A program made the position numbers and the translations under genes. A stretch of 64,000 nt of DNA from Peltaster fructicola (taxonomy: Eukaryota > Ascomycota > Dothideomycetes): assembly GCA_001592805.2 (NCBI GenBank), contig CP051142.1, forward strand, positions 2,480,001 through 2,544,000. The letters run 5' to 3'. Positions 44,379-55,583 of this stretch are shown piece after piece (position 1 is the first letter of the stretch; every line of letters begins with the position of its first letter). Below the pieces are notes generated by a model. That model was not told the DNA's origin. It saw only the letters and a list, made by a program, of their open reading frames with translations, and searched no databases.

Positions 44379-46032
44379 TCAATCGAAACCGTCAAAGCCA
44401 TCGTTCCCGGCCCCATCGGGACTGGGCGACTCAGCTGCTGTGCGACGCGGTATCTCGAAGGTATAACCAGCATTATTGCAATCCTGAGACTGCCATGAGC
44501 CTAGTCGATGCGTTGAGCCGACGGCCGCAGCTATGAGTAAACCATCTTGCCCTCGTTCTCCCTGCTCAACGATGGACAAATCGTTGATGACACCGTTCAC
44601 CTTCGACAACTCTTCCTGACCGACTATGCTGATTCTCTCGATCCGCCGCCGATCGGTTGTGATCTTGAAGGCTCGCATGTAACCATCCCAACTTCCACTG
44701 ACGATGATATTGCTGTAAGGCACAACTTTGAGAGCCGTGATCCATCGTGGTGTGGAAGGTATATCGCCCAACAGCTCGAAGTCCATGTATTGATTGTCCA
44801 TGTTGTGCTCTGCGCTCCTTGACCCCAGTGGAGGAGGTGGCTGCAGACCGTGAGCGAGAGGTAATGTGAATACGGCCTTCTTCTTGTGTATGTTCCACAG
44901 AGCAAGCGCGCCATTGTCAGATCCAGTGATAAAGGTATCGTCATCGACAAAAGCCACACGGTCGATGCTGCCTTCATGTCCAGCTGCATCAAGATCTGGC
45001 AGCTCCATGCCGCTGTCGGTCTTGTCGGTCGTCTTGTTTCTGCTACGGCCACTACCACCACCTCTGAAAACAAGCTGTGTCTCCTCCACTACTCGCCAGT
45101 ATCTTGCGGTCCTATCTCTTGCGCCTACGCTCACGCAGATCTCTTTGGCCAGGACATCAACGTCGAGCACTTCGTCCTGATGTCCGAACAAGGTTTCCAC
45201 GTATGCCAGTTCGTCGCAACTCCACACTTTTACTGTTCTGTCTTTACTGGCAGAGAACAATTGGTTGCTGCCTCTTCGAAATGCCAGGCTCAACACGGAA
45301 TCTCTGTGACCATTGTCTCTTTGCTGACCCGTGAACGCCTTCAGCGGAGTCAGAGTGTGCGTCCCAGATGATGATCTTGTTGTCTTCGCCGCCAGTGGCC
45401 ACAAACTTGCCATCAGCACTTGCCGCCACGCACAGTATCGCCTTTTGGTGATGTTCCAACACACGCTTGCCACCTCTTGTGAATTTGACTTTCTTCGGTT
45501 TGCGTGACAGCTGACCCGGCGCGGGTAGTCGCCATTTGATCAGTGATATGTCCCTCGACACAGTATAGACATGACCAGCAGCAATCGAGATTCCTGTTAG
45601 TGTCGTGGTGTCTGCACGAAAAGTCGCTTTTGTTGCCGCACGCCAGTCGACATCGTCTGCGATGTATTTGTACAGTCGTCCACGAGTCTCTGCTGTGTCC
45701 TCTTTCAGACGATCGCCCATGCGCCTTCGCAAATTTTCTTGATCAACATCTGCGGCATCGAAGCCTACTTCTTCGAGCGTTTCCTTCTGCGTGTTGGCCA
45801 GGTACTGCTCAGCGAGCCGAATGCGCTTAGTAGCTGCATCTTCTAGAGCTCCATCATCAGAATCATCCTCACTGTCTGCTGCGCCATCCAGAGCAGCATC
45901 ATCTGAAATATCGCTGCCAGAGATCGAGTCATCGTCTTGCGCCGTTGGTTTGCTTTTTGGCAGAGGTCTTGATGTCGTCTGCGGTCGCTTCCGTTTCCTC
46001 TGTGAGGCGGGAGCCGTGAAGAACGACGACAT
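44379..46032 (-). CDS. RRP9: U3 snoRNP WD40 protein Rrp9, with a frame break
   Basis: The ATG at 46032 starts MSSFFTAPASQRKRKRPQTT, then an acidic disordered region. The conserved helix RIRLAEQYLANTQKETLEEV and WD40 blades follow (GISIAAGHVYTVSRDISLIK, CVAASADGKFVATGGEDNKI). The first frame ends its family match at IIIWDAH, and the match resumes one frame over as TLTPLKAFTGQQRDNGHRDS and runs to the stop at 44379. The switch lies at 45353-45363 in a CACA context. Two missing bases there would restore WDAHTLTPLKAF, and no intron can bridge it. The joined product would be about 550 aa. Rrp9 binds U3 snoRNA for early pre-18S processing in the nucleolus and is essential in yeast. Confidence 0.88.
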
Positions 46033-46311
46033 TACCTGGCAACGGAAAAGGAAGTACACGATGCGAGATAATTTTTTGGTCAACAACAAGCTAAGGTTGT
46101 GTTGCGCGGCAGGTCAGCCGACATTCCCGTCATAACACCTGCTGACATGTAGGCTTATTATGTCTGCTTCTACAACCACGAACATGATATACAGCCGGAC
46201 GTCTCTTTCTACGGTCAATATTGATACAACCTCCAACAGCCAAACAGTCTTATGATGGACACCTGCCGAACTTCATTACCGAGATGACAGTGCATCGGCT
46301 CTGTCTTATCG
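46033..46311. other. Short divergent promoter region
   Basis: Between RRP9 and the 468-aa membrane protein gene. No gene is seen. Confidence 0.5.
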
Positions 46312-47718
46312 ATGGGTCGCCTCGAATACCTCAATCGCCTTTCGCTGGGTCTTTCAGCCTTCCATCCTTTACAAGCACAGCAGCAGCCTCATGAGGTTTC
46401 TCTAGACGATATCAATGCCGGAACAAGGACCGATGCTCCGATATTCGATGGCAAAGGCCGTCCTAAGAGTTCTCGAGCGGCAGAACACAACGCTGCTCAA
46501 CGCTTTGCGCAGAACGAAGTGCTTGAGCTTGTCAATGTCGTGGAGAGGAAGCAGCAGCAGCAAGCTACAGAATGGTCCGAAGCACCCGTGTCCATGCATG
46601 GGCGCAGGAAGCATGCACATCTGGCTCTGCTCGCCGACGGCGTTCGATTGCTGTTAACATGGTATCCTCATAGCTTGCTTGACCGGAGCCTCCTGGGCAT
46701 CTATGGACCCGAGACATCATTCGCAGAGATCCTAGCTCGCGATATAGCAGACGTTTCCCCTGTCTCTTCCTCCGGTAGGCTCAGTGGCGTCTTGTCAGGC
46801 TTGGACCTGTACATTACTTACGCAATGCTCTCGACATTGTGCAATAATGGTGTCGAAGCGCTCTCAGCTGAGCTTTCGAGGCTGATCGATCTTGACAGGT
46901 ACGGCCCTACTCTTAAAGCCATTCGGTTGGTGCTAGCCGCCTTGCAACACGGGTTTGAGCTATGTCTTGTACCCGTGCTACACTTCGCTATCAGTGCAAG
47001 ACTGGGTCTGATCCGACCAAGAAGTATCTACGAGTCTGGGCCTATGCTGGTAGGATATACACGCCTGCTAAGCAGCAGTCTCTCGCATGTTGACCGCTCT
47101 CTCCCACACACCCTTCTAGCCCTGCCACTGTTGCTTGCGATCAAACAAGGCAGCTCTCATATGTTTACGCACCACCGAGCTCCACGTTCACATGAACAAC
47201 AACGGCGGGTCTTAGTGCAACCAGCCCGTGTGCATTCGTGGATACCACCAATCTCGACAGCTTGCCGACAAGATAGAATGGCAATCCAAGGGCTCTACGA
47301 CGAAGACAATTTAGCCGATCATGCAAGAGAGACGCTCGAGTCTGCTGCAGGCCAAGCGTGCCGCAACGACTGGGCGCCGCAAGCTCATAAGGTACACTCC
47401 CGCATACCAGATATGGCAATGACGATCCTGAGGAGGCTCATGCAACTACCTCTCGACTGGGTTGTCGTCCAATTATCGGCCCGCGCCTTCAACATCATCA
47501 TCGGGCCGTTTGACAACTCGGGCTGCACGGTAGACTTACCGATCTACCACATCTTTGAAGCACCGAACAGACTCGACACGATTCTAGCCTACTCAAGCAA
47601 GGTCGGTCTCGCCTTGGGTTTCACGCTCGCTGTCGAGATTATCGTGCATTGTGCAGCCTCCAGCATGATGAAAGCCATCAGCCAAGGAGATGTCCGACAT
47701 CGCCATGATAATCGATGA
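46312..47718 (+). CDS. Uncharacterised multi-pass membrane protein, 468 aa
   Basis: A single exon from the ATG at 46312 (MGRLEYLNRLSLGLSAFHPL). Apolar helices appear near residues 155-180 (LSGLDLYITYAMLSTLCNN), 205-230 (AIRLVLAALQHGFELCLVPV), 255-285 (LPHTLLALPLLLAIKQ) and 425-455 (KVGLALGFTLAVEIIVHCAA). A charged region with a Gln run lies near residues 80-85. Past the stop the same frame continues with another apolar helix-like stretch (GTIRGALILLTIGIRLYAAC), so the true C-terminus may lie on a further exon. I do not recognise the family. Confidence 0.65.
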   Translation: MGRLEYLNRLSLGLSAFHPLQAQQQPHEVSLDDINAGTRTDAPIFDGKGRPKSSRAAEHNAAQRFAQNEVLELVNVVERKQQQQATEWSEAPVSMHGRRKHAHLALLADGVRLLLTWYPHSLLDRSLLGIYGPETSFAEILARDIADVSPVSSSGRLSGVLSGLDLYITYAMLSTLCNNGVEALSAELSRLIDLDRYGPTLKAIRLVLAALQHGFELCLVPVLHFAISARLGLIRPRSIYESGPMLVGYTRLLSSSLSHVDRSLPHTLLALPLLLAIKQGSSHMFTHHRAPRSHEQQRRVLVQPARVHSWIPPISTACRQDRMAIQGLYDEDNLADHARETLESAAGQACRNDWAPQAHKVHSRIPDMAMTILRRLMQLPLDWVVVQLSARAFNIIIGPFDNSGCTVDLPIYHIFEAPNRLDTILAYSSKVGLALGFTLAVEIIVHCAASSMMKAISQGDVRHRHDNR

Positions 47719-49094
47719 CTGCGAGCAGGAACGATCCGCGGAGCATTGATCCTCTTGACCATTGGCATTCGCTTATATGCCGCTTGTACGACCAACATGT
47801 TTTCACAGGACGGAAGAGAGCGTATCGTTTCGAAATGCCAACCCTCCAGAGATGCATAAAAGTGCAACACAACGGCAGAACGATAAATTGGAACGCTTTC
47901 GCATTGGCTGGCGATACCCACTCCATGCGAGACCGATAGATTGTCTTACAAGGATGATGATGGAGACCCGCATCCTTGTCGACATCTGCATGTACGATTC
48001 TGTGTGCTCGCATATGGCAATGTTCAACCCAAGCGACGACCGACTTCGTTGGAGTGCTATGCGACGGTTGTCTTTGTCAATTTGTGCTCATGCACGGCGT
48101 CGATCAACAAAATCTAGACGCCGCAGATCGCATCACTACCCGCCGGAACGACTGACGCATCCATCCACCAAGGTTGAGCAGCGATGACAACAACGGAGTT
48201 CGACACGCTCAATGTCGCTCACCTATACTCGCATACTCTTGGCCATTGTACACTTTGATGTGTGTTGACTCGAGCTGTCAAACAGTGATAGATTACATAC
48301 ATCGGGAACTTCCGACTGAAGCACGATGGCTCGGCACACACTGATACATGCTTGCCAAGCTTGAGCCCCAATATCCTATGGACCTATACTGCGGAAGAGA
48401 ACAGCAGACGCACTGTCATTTCATGCAAGGACATACAATCAGCAGTCGTTTTTTCAACCACTAGACCTAATATTGTATTACGATCTATCAAGCAGGCAGC
48501 AGAACCTTCCAACAGCGTGTCTTAAACTCAACGCTAACCCTTGATGCAGTTTGCACATGCTGGATAGTCATGACTTCACCTAACTTAGCTCAACTGCGCA
48601 GCCCATCACCGTTGTGACACGATGGCATCAGCTACGGGTCGATATGCGTCTTTGGCTGGACTACACCCCTTACTCCTCGCTCCCAACCTTTACCGAAATG
48701 CAAACCATGCACATCATACACGTAGTGCTCATCCTTCTAACCAATTGGCATCTCCGCTTCCAGGATCTCTCTGAGCCATGAAGGGTGTTTCGGTCCAGTG
48801 TTGACACTGCATCTGAGAAGTACGGGTGCTCCTAGTCTCATCGGTATCGTCTTTCCCATACTCTTCTAGCTGATCAATTAGCGCATCCTGCTCCAAACGA
48901 AGTAGCTGCTCATGGTACATGAGTTAGACTTCGATGGTCCTCGATAACCTGTCATATCTCATTCATTGGGGGCATTGTCTTCTTTCAGTTGCCAGATGTT
49001 CAAGGTCCTGATATCTCCTACCGCATTTCACTCATCGTGCATTTGATCAGAGTCGAGTCTAATACATTGTCCGGCTCCAGCACCATCCATGACA
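47719..49094. other. 1.4-kb region with at most one tiny gene
   Basis: Several overlapping open frames at 47715-48187 are probably the 3' side of the 468-aa gene or chance. The only piece that looks coding by composition is the short minus-strand frame at 48729-48920, listed separately. Confidence 0.45.
48729..48920 (-). CDS. Possible 63-aa small protein
   Basis: A complete ATG-to-TGA frame reads MYHEQLLRLEQDALIDQLEE and continues charged and hydrophilic to GSGDANWLEG. The first 25 residues look like a coiled-coil helix, and the composition is unlike the neighbouring chance frames. There is no homology I recognise and no clear splice sites. It may be one exon of a longer gene. Confidence 0.3.
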   Translation of the reverse strand: MYHEQLLRLEQDALIDQLEEYGKDDTDETRSTRTSQMQCQHWTETPFMAQRDPGSGDANWLEG

Positions 49095-50244
49095 ATGATT
49101 GACACCGAGTTTCGACACAGTCTTGCAGTGCTTGGATTGGCACAGTATCACGACCCTCTGGTGGCAGAAGCATTCGATTCCTGGGCGGTACTCGCACAGA
49201 TAACTGAGCAGGATCTGTGAGTGCTCGTGAATCCGCATACTCCGCAATCTAATGCTTTCAGCGATACTCTGAATGTTAGACTTGGCCATCGTCGGGTACG
49301 TGGTAGCGTGTCCGTGAGGAAATTTGACAGAGTAGCTGACGACACAGATCTTGCAAAGGGCTATCGTAGAGTATCAGCAGTCGAACACTCAGCCTGGTCA
49401 TCCTGTCCGCACAACAACAGAGCGGTCCCTTGTGCAGCTCGCACCATATCCTACCACAGATATCGCAAAGAGAGCGCCGCGTGTCAAACGCAAGTACGTT
49501 CGACATCCCAAGGTCTGTGAGCGGTGAACGCCATCGCCAGCGATAGCTGACATTGCAGCCTGACGAGAATGCGCCGCCGCCAGCGCCAACAGGCTACGTG
49601 CTGTTCTCGAATTGTGAGGATTACCAGCCCTGCCGCATGATACTTGCTGACCAGACTGTCCAGGGGTCCGTGAGGGGCTTAGAGATGAGAAACACGGCTT
49701 CCCTGAGATCGCGAAGATCGTTGGCCAGAGATGGCAGGCTCTTCCTAAAGCCGAAAAGGAAGTTTTCCTGAATAAGTCGAAGGAGTTGAAGGCGCATTAC
49801 TTGCAACAACTGGCAGAGTACAAGCGAACGCCATACTATCGCGAGCATCAGAAGTACCTGACAGAGTTCAGAACAAGGAATGCAGGTCTAGCCCACAGCC
49901 ATAAGCACTCGAGAAGTCCACAATGCGAGGAGCTGTCCATCGATGACAACTCTGATACCACTGGAAGCAGAAGCGAATCCACAGACCCGCCACAAGCAGT
50001 GTCGTTGCTCACCCATTCACACAATTTACCTTCGATGCGTGTACCAGACGCGAACTCGCGGCATTCAACCGAGCCTGTTCTTTCGCCAATCTCTGGGCAC
50101 GCGCAGTTCGGTCCACTCGCACGACTTCCATCCACGATGGCATACCACTCGGGATCTCCCAGCTCTGATCGCTGTCTTCAGCCCCCAGTGAACAGTATGC
50201 CAAGTCGACAGCTACCACCTCTGGTTCCAAGTTTCCGCTCATGA
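49095..50244 (+). CDS. SAM-domain plus HMG-box DNA-binding protein
   Basis: Five exons (49095-49216, 49262-49295, 49348-49512, 49559-49613, 49664-50244) with introns of 45, 52, 46 and 50 bp give 318 aa, and all phases fit. Exons 1-3 encode a SAM domain: LGLAQYHDPLVAEAFDSWAV, then ITEQDLDTLNVRLGHRRILQ. A basic KRKYVRHPK linker is followed by an HMG box spanning three exons (PDENAPPPAPTGYVLFSNWV, PEIAKIVGQRWQALPKAEKE, ELKAHYLQQLAEYKRTPYYR). The tail is Ser/Pro-rich. HMG boxes bind the DNA minor groove and bend it; SAM domains mediate protein contacts. It is probably nuclear. I do not assign it to a named gene. It is tail-to-tail with PXR1. Confidence 0.88.
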
Positions 50245-50415
50245 GTGCGCTCGAGATTGACGAAGATCGACTTTAAAAAAGCATTAGCACAGGGTAGGGG
50301 GTGTTTTGGGAAGCGAAAAGGCATTTGATACCAAGACACGACTTACGACCGTAAACGATTTCGGAACATATAGCTGAGTATAATGGTATTGGCATGTGGC
50401 CATTCAAAACAAACG

Positions 50416-51393
50416 CTATGCAACTGCTGGTTTGAACATAAGTATTTCGTTGAGGGCTCGGGAGTCCATTGATGCTAATCGTTTCTGCTGCATGAAACGT
50501 TGTCTGAAGGCTTGCCTGCCACTGTCGTAGACATTCGATATAGCTGGATCGGTCACAGGCTTGGTAACAGCATTCAGCGTTCCCTCATCGCGTGTGACGG
50601 ACTTTCGTTTGCGGCGCTCTTCTCTGCGTGTAGCACGCTCTTCTCTGCGTTTCCGCCGCTCCTCTTTTCGGGCGCGCTTCTCTGCTTTCGCTGCAGCCCT
50701 GTCGGCCTTCTCTTCGTGTGAACTGTGGCCGCAAGCCTCGCTAGATGTGACAGTGTCGCCATCTTGCTCACGGGCAGGATGATCGTCATGTATTTGCTTT
50801 CTAGTCGATCTTCGGGAATGGTTGTCGTCATCCTTGCTGTCATTGGTGTCGTGTTCTCGCTTTCGTTTCTTATGCTTGTTCTGCGCATTCTTTTCTGCAC
50901 TCCGCATAGTTTGAATCGGTGTTTGGGCTTTGCTAGGTGGTGGCTGTAGCACTCCAGTGTCATCCTCCATCTTATCGCCGACCAACAGACCACCACGAAC
51001 AAAGGTCATGTGGCCGAACTTGCGAGTCTGATACGATCGCAATTCTACGTCTCTCTGCGCATGCTGCATCTTCTCGATCTCCGTCTCGCTTTTGCCATTC
51101 AATCTGCCAAAGATGCTAGATAGCGTGCTCAAACCAAATGTGTCCGCATTGCTCTTGCCAACCTGTGCTCCAATTCCAAGATTATCCTCTCGAAGCATGA
51201 CCCGAATGTGAGATGCATTGGCGGCGGTGAAGTGCTCTGCATGGGCTGCATTCTCTGCACCTAGCAGTTGACCAGGTTTCCAGCCTTGAGCCGACAGGAT
51301 CTTATGACCGAAGCTGCTGGTTGATTTTGACCAGGCTGTGTTATTCGGATCTGAAGAAAGCTTCGTACGCTTCTTCGCTCCACTGAGACCCAT
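50416..51393 (-). CDS. PXR1: G-patch protein Pxr1 (PinX1-related, Gno1)
   Basis: A single exon of 325 aa beginning MGLSGAKKRTKLSSDPNNTA. The G-patch is in residues 24-70: SSFGHKILSAQGWKPGQLLG, with the conserved W-x-P-G-x-x-L-G, then LREDNLGIGAQVGKSN. A conserved FGLSTLSSIFGRLNGKSE segment and a long KRK/EER basic tail (about residues 175-265) complete the Pxr1 plan. In yeast Pxr1 acts with the Prp43 helicase in rRNA and snoRNA processing in the nucleolus and can inhibit telomerase. It is divergent from the Hsp70 gene. Confidence 0.92.
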   Translation of the reverse strand: MGLSGAKKRTKLSSDPNNTAWSKSTSSFGHKILSAQGWKPGQLLGAENAAHAEHFTAANASHIRVMLREDNLGIGAQVGKSNADTFGLSTLSSIFGRLNGKSETEIEKMQHAQRDVELRSYQTRKFGHMTFVRGGLLVGDKMEDDTGVLQPPPSKAQTPIQTMRSAEKNAQNKHKKRKREHDTNDSKDDDNHSRRSTRKQIHDDHPAREQDGDTVTSSEACGHSSHEEKADRAAAKAEKRARKEERRKRREERATRREERRKRKSVTRDEGTLNAVTKPVTDPAISNVYDSGRQAFRQRFMQQKRLASMDSRALNEILMFKPAVA

Positions 51394-51878
51394 GTTGTGG
51401 AGGAATGCGAGAACAGAGACAGGAACGTGTGGTTGGAGCGATCGAAAAATGTCTGGCCCTTATGCTGCACGACTCACAGTACACGCACTAGGCCGTTCTT
51501 AGCCGCGTACATGACTCATGTAGAGCAACGAGAGTTGCATGGACCGTCCTTGCGGTATCATCTCAATCTCCTCCTCGTTCGAATGCGATGTACCAAGAGA
51601 GTATCAGGGTCAGGTCGACAAGCATCAGCGGCATCATGAGCCAAGTCGCAGTAATAGACGATCAATATGCAGTGAGTGGCAAGGCTCGCTCGGCGGTCAT
51701 GATGCTCAAGACAAGGGGATAGAGCTTAGCTCGGAAGCCTTTCGAATCTTAGAATAATTTTGCACCATCTATCCCATCATCCTTCCATCTTGTCGCATCC
51801 TACCTATCTTTTCCTCATCGATAATTCAAGCGACTTCATCAGTGTCCACCCTTGCGTTTCGATCCTCACAACCACAAT
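51394..51878. other. Divergent promoter region of PXR1 and the Hsp70 gene
   Basis: No gene. It contains an imperfect heat-shock-element-like array at 51734-51754 and a long pyrimidine-rich leader before 51879. Confidence 0.5.
51734..51754 (+). promoter_or_regulatory. Possible imperfect heat shock element
   Basis: GAA at 51734, TTC at 51741, GAA at 51744 and GAA at 51752 form alternating nGAAn/nTTCn-like units with irregular spacing, about 130 bp upstream of the Hsp70 ATG. The spacing is not canonical, so this is a weak call supported mainly by the gene it precedes. Confidence 0.3.
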
Positions 51879-54054
51879 ATGCTTTCTCAAAGGTTTCTGC
51901 GGACTGTGCGTACCATTCATCTTGATCACACGAGCATATACTCATCATCACAGGCTGTACCGCGAGCAACCTCATCTTTCCGATCCACCGCCGCACGCGC
52001 TCCCTTCGCCTCGCAATTTCGACGAGGCTATGCGGAGAACCTCAACAGCGATGAGCGAGTTAAGGGCCCAGTGATAGGTGTTGATCTAGGAACGACAAAC
52101 AGTGCTGTAGCTATCATGGAGGGCAAGAACCCAAGAATCATCGAGAACTCGGAAGGTCGGTTCCATCATCCAGCGCAAGCCTCATCTTCTGACGAGTCTT
52201 AGGTGCACGAACGACGCCTTCAGTGGTTGCATTCACCAAGGAGGGAGAGCGATTGGTTGGTATCGCCGCCAAGCGTCAAGCTGTTGTCAACCCAGAAGCC
52301 ACACTTTTCGCAACCAAGCGTCTCATCGGCAGGAAGTTCACGGATCCAGAGGTCCAGAAGGACATCCAGCAAGTCCCTTACAAGATCGTTCAGCACAGCA
52401 ACGGTGACGCATGGCTCGAGGCACAAGGTAGGGAGTAACGACACTTGCCACGAATATAATACTGATTTATCTGGCAGGTCAGAAGTATTCTCCGTCACAG
52501 ATTGGAGGATTCACCCTGGCAAAGATGAAGGAGACAGCAGAGAACTTTCTAGGCAAGACTGTGACCAACGCCGTTGTGACAGTGCCAGCATACTTCAATG
52601 ATCAGCAGAGACAAGCCACCAAGGATGCTGGCCAGATCGCAAACCTCAATGTCCTCCGTGTCATCAATGAACCGACTGCAGCAGCTCTGGCGTATGGTCT
52701 CGAGAAGGATGACCGTTTGGTCGCTGTCTACGATCTTGGAGGTGGTACGTTCGATATTTCCATCCTGGAGATCTCCAACGGTGTTTTCGAGGTCAAGTCG
52801 ACAAACGGTAACACCCATCTTGGTGGCGAGGACTTCGACATCACACTGGTCCGTCACATCGCAGACAACTTCAAGAAGGAGCAGGGAATCGACCTTTCGG
52901 GCGACCGAATGGCAATTCAGCGTATCCGTGAGGCTGCCGAGAAGGCCAAGATTGAACTGTCATCATCCCAGCAGACCGACATCAACCTTCCTTTCATCAC
53001 TGCAGATGCATCTGGACCAAAGCACATCAATATGAAGCTCAACCGATCACAGCTCGAGGGCCTCGTTGGACCACTCATCGAGAAGACCATCGACCCTGTT
53101 CGTAAGGCACTGAAAGACGCCAACATGGCAGCAAAGGATGTGCAAGATGTCATCCTTGTCGGTGGCATGACCCGTATGCCAAAGGTTACCGAGACCGTCA
53201 AGAGCATCTTCGGTCGTGACCCAGCTAAGTCAGTCAACCCTGACGAGGCCGTTGCCATCGGTGCTGCTATCCAGGGCGGTGTCCTCGCCGGTGAGGTCAC
53301 TGACATCCTGCTCCTCGATGTGACACCTCTTTCTCTTGGTATTGAGACTCTCGGCGGAGTCTTCACACGACTCATCAACCGCAACACAACTATTCCAACG
53401 AAGAAGTCACAGGTCTTCTCCACAGCCGCTGATTTCCAGTCCGCCGTCGAGATCAAGGTCTACCAGGGAGAGCGTGAGCTTGTCCGTGACAACAAGCTTC
53501 TCGGCAACTTCCAGTTGGTTGGCATTCCTCCTGCACACCGTGGTGTTCCACAGATCGAGGTCACCTTCGACATTGACGCAGACTCGATTGTTCACGTTAG
53601 TGCAAAGGACAAGTCTACCAACAAGGATCAGTCTATCACGATCGCATCTGGCTCAGGCCTGAGTGACGACGAGATTCAGGGAATGGTCAACGATGCTGAG
53701 AAGTATGCTGAGGCTGATAAGGAGCGCAAGGCCGCGATCGAGACCGCCAACCGAGCCGACTCCGTTGTCAACGACACCGAGAAGGCATTGAAGGAGTTCG
53801 AGGACCGACTCGACAAGACTGAGGCTGACAAGATCCGAGAGAAGATCACCGAGCTTCGTGAGGTCATTGCCAAGAGCCAGGCTGGTGAGGGTAGCGTCAC
53901 TGCTGAGCAACTCAAGGGTAAGACAGATGAGCTGCAGCAAGCCAGCTTGACACTCTTCGATAAGATGCACCGCGCCAGATCTGAGGAGAACAACCAGCAG
54001 TCAAGCGAGCAACAGGGAGAGCAGAAGAGCGAGGATGGCGAGAAGAAGCCTTAG
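51879..54054 (+). CDS. SSC1: Mitochondrial Hsp70 (Ssc1 type)
   Basis: Three exons, 51879-52155, 52203-52427 and 52478-54054, give 692 aa; the introns are 47 and 50 bp. The N-terminal ~50 residues are an Arg/Ser-rich mitochondrial presequence ([20 protein letters not shown]...FRRGYAENL). The nucleotide-binding domain has [20 protein letters not shown], then [20 protein letters not shown] and [20 protein letters not shown]. The [20 protein letters not shown] segment and the [20 protein letters not shown] linker follow, then the substrate domain and a Gln/Glu-rich tail that ends EDGEKKP. It is the motor of protein import and matrix folding, working with Tim44, Mge1 and J-proteins. Confidence 0.97.
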
Positions 54055-54438
54055 ACGATCCTTCGGCCTTCTCACTCATCCTACTCTCGTGTTCCCCACC
54101 TCTAATTTGACAGCAAAACACGCTGGCAGTGTACTATCACAGGCACGGCGCCGTCCAGTCCATGCAGCATGGACTGCGCTCGAACATGCCATGCCACGCC
54201 TCAGCATGAGCTCAGAGGCATGTAATCTTGGAGGTTACAGTGACACAACTCTACACATTGGGCGGTGTTTTATCCTCGAAAAGGAAGGCTTGTACCTTTA
54301 GCATTTTCTAAGCTTATGTATTTATGGTCTCCGCTCAAGACAATCTTGTATTGCATATTTTGATAAAGCCGTCTCTGCTCAGGCTCATCCATTGCTTGCA
54401 ACTACTCTTGCCATAATCTATGCTGCTGCAGTTTGCAA
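54055..54438. other. Convergent intergenic region
   Basis: Between the ends of the Hsp70 and uL29m genes. It has a small inverted ATGC-rich motif near 54160-54174, but no gene is seen. Confidence 0.5.
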
Positions 54439-55279
54439 TCAGCTTGTCCGTACTGCTTCCTTGCGTGCGGAGGCGTCCTCGATGGACTCAAACACCTGCC
54501 TTCATGTCAGGTTGTGGCTCAAAGACGCTACTCAACTTACATCTCCCTGTGACGGCAGATAAGCAGGCTCTCCGTTTTCATGGTTAGCATAAAGATTGAT
54601 CTCTGGATCGCCCATGGCCAATTCTCTTGCAGACTCAAACTGGTACCAACGCTCAGTCAGAGCGTGCTTGATGGCCTTCTGCGTCTTCTGCGCCTACGAC
54701 GAGTCAGTATGCTTGTAGTATAGTCGCCCGAGTACTCCCTTACCTCTTCCAGCCTCAATCTTGCCTCGTGCTCGCCGAAATGAATCTTTAAGCGTGATCT
54801 CTCCATCTCATAAGTGTTGATGCGATTGACCTCTCTGATGCACGTCCAGTACAGTCTCCAAAGATCATCGAAATCTTTCTTTCGTAACTCTGCCACTGTC
54901 CATGCTCTTCCATGTTTGCTCAGTGCCTCTGGAGTCATTAGAGCAGAGCGATCCTGGTCGAAGAATCCCCATAGACCGTGATTGTGATCGATCCGGTGTT
55001 TAGATGTTCTGCGCATTGGCTGTGGCAGTGGATGCCTTCCAACATCAGTCTGGAGCACAAACTTTTTACCAAGACCAGAGCTCTTCAATGCCGACATGCC
55101 TCTGCGAGGATTGCCATCTTTACGTCGAGCTTGTGTTGCCGCCGACGTAGTGAAGGTAGATTTTGCGATTGCGTGAAAGCCGGCAGCAGGAATGATGGCG
55201 GAAGCGCTCCTCGCTGCCTCTGCGCGCGAACGATATCGCGCAGAATAATGTTATAGCCTGTGCAATGTATGGTCGCCAT
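54439..55279 (-). CDS. MRPL4: Mitochondrial large-subunit ribosomal protein uL29m (MRPL4/L47 family)
   Basis: The last three exons are clear: main exon ending 54744, 54693-54541 and 54495-54439, with introns of 50 bp (GTAAGG...CGTAG) and 45 bp (GTAAGT...GGCAG). Motifs are HNHGLWGFFDQDRSALMTPE, AWTVAELRKKDFDDLWRLYW, then VNRINTYEMERSRLKIHFGE. From the ATG at 55097 this gives 187 aa. The targeting sequence seems to lie upstream in the same frame (AIIPAAGFHAIAKSTFTTSA then TQARRKDGNPRRG), but no ATG in that frame precedes it. The good ATG at 55279 (MATIHCTGYN) is one frame off. A frame error, or a 38-bp GC-AG intron, would join them. It belongs to the mitoribosome exit-tunnel region. Confidence 0.85.
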
Positions 55280-55583
55280 TGCTGTGTTGTTGTGCGTCAA
55301 TAATGGGCGTGCATGTGGTTGAGGGAGGTTCAAATTGGGTCACGGAGGTCTTCTCCGCAGCCCTTCATCACATCCCCAAATTCACGAGAGTAGGCACTTT
55401 TTATTATGTTGGCAGGAGGACGTTGATAGAGCTGCAACACATTAGCCATGCGCTCACTGTCATTGGATATGACTACAAGCTTGTCTACCATTGCTATCTG
55501 ACCAACATCCTCACCGCCAGCGCAGGGCATCTTTCATACTTCAGCCCTGGAAAAACGACCTCAGCACAACCGTCCGTTCTGAG
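55280..55583. other. Spacer with open frames on both strands
   Basis: A 105-codon plus-strand frame from the ATG at 55303 and a 66-codon minus-strand frame from the ATG at 55530 overlap here. Both have protein-like composition and no family features. They cannot both be real. I call neither. Confidence 0.4.

Noticed and set aside
46415-46657. 80-codon frame inside the 468-aa membrane protein gene
   Set aside because: A shadow of the longer gene in another frame.
54657-54743. Arginine-rich end of a frame in the uL29m gene
   Set aside because: It is a read-through of a 50-bp intron and disappears on splicing.
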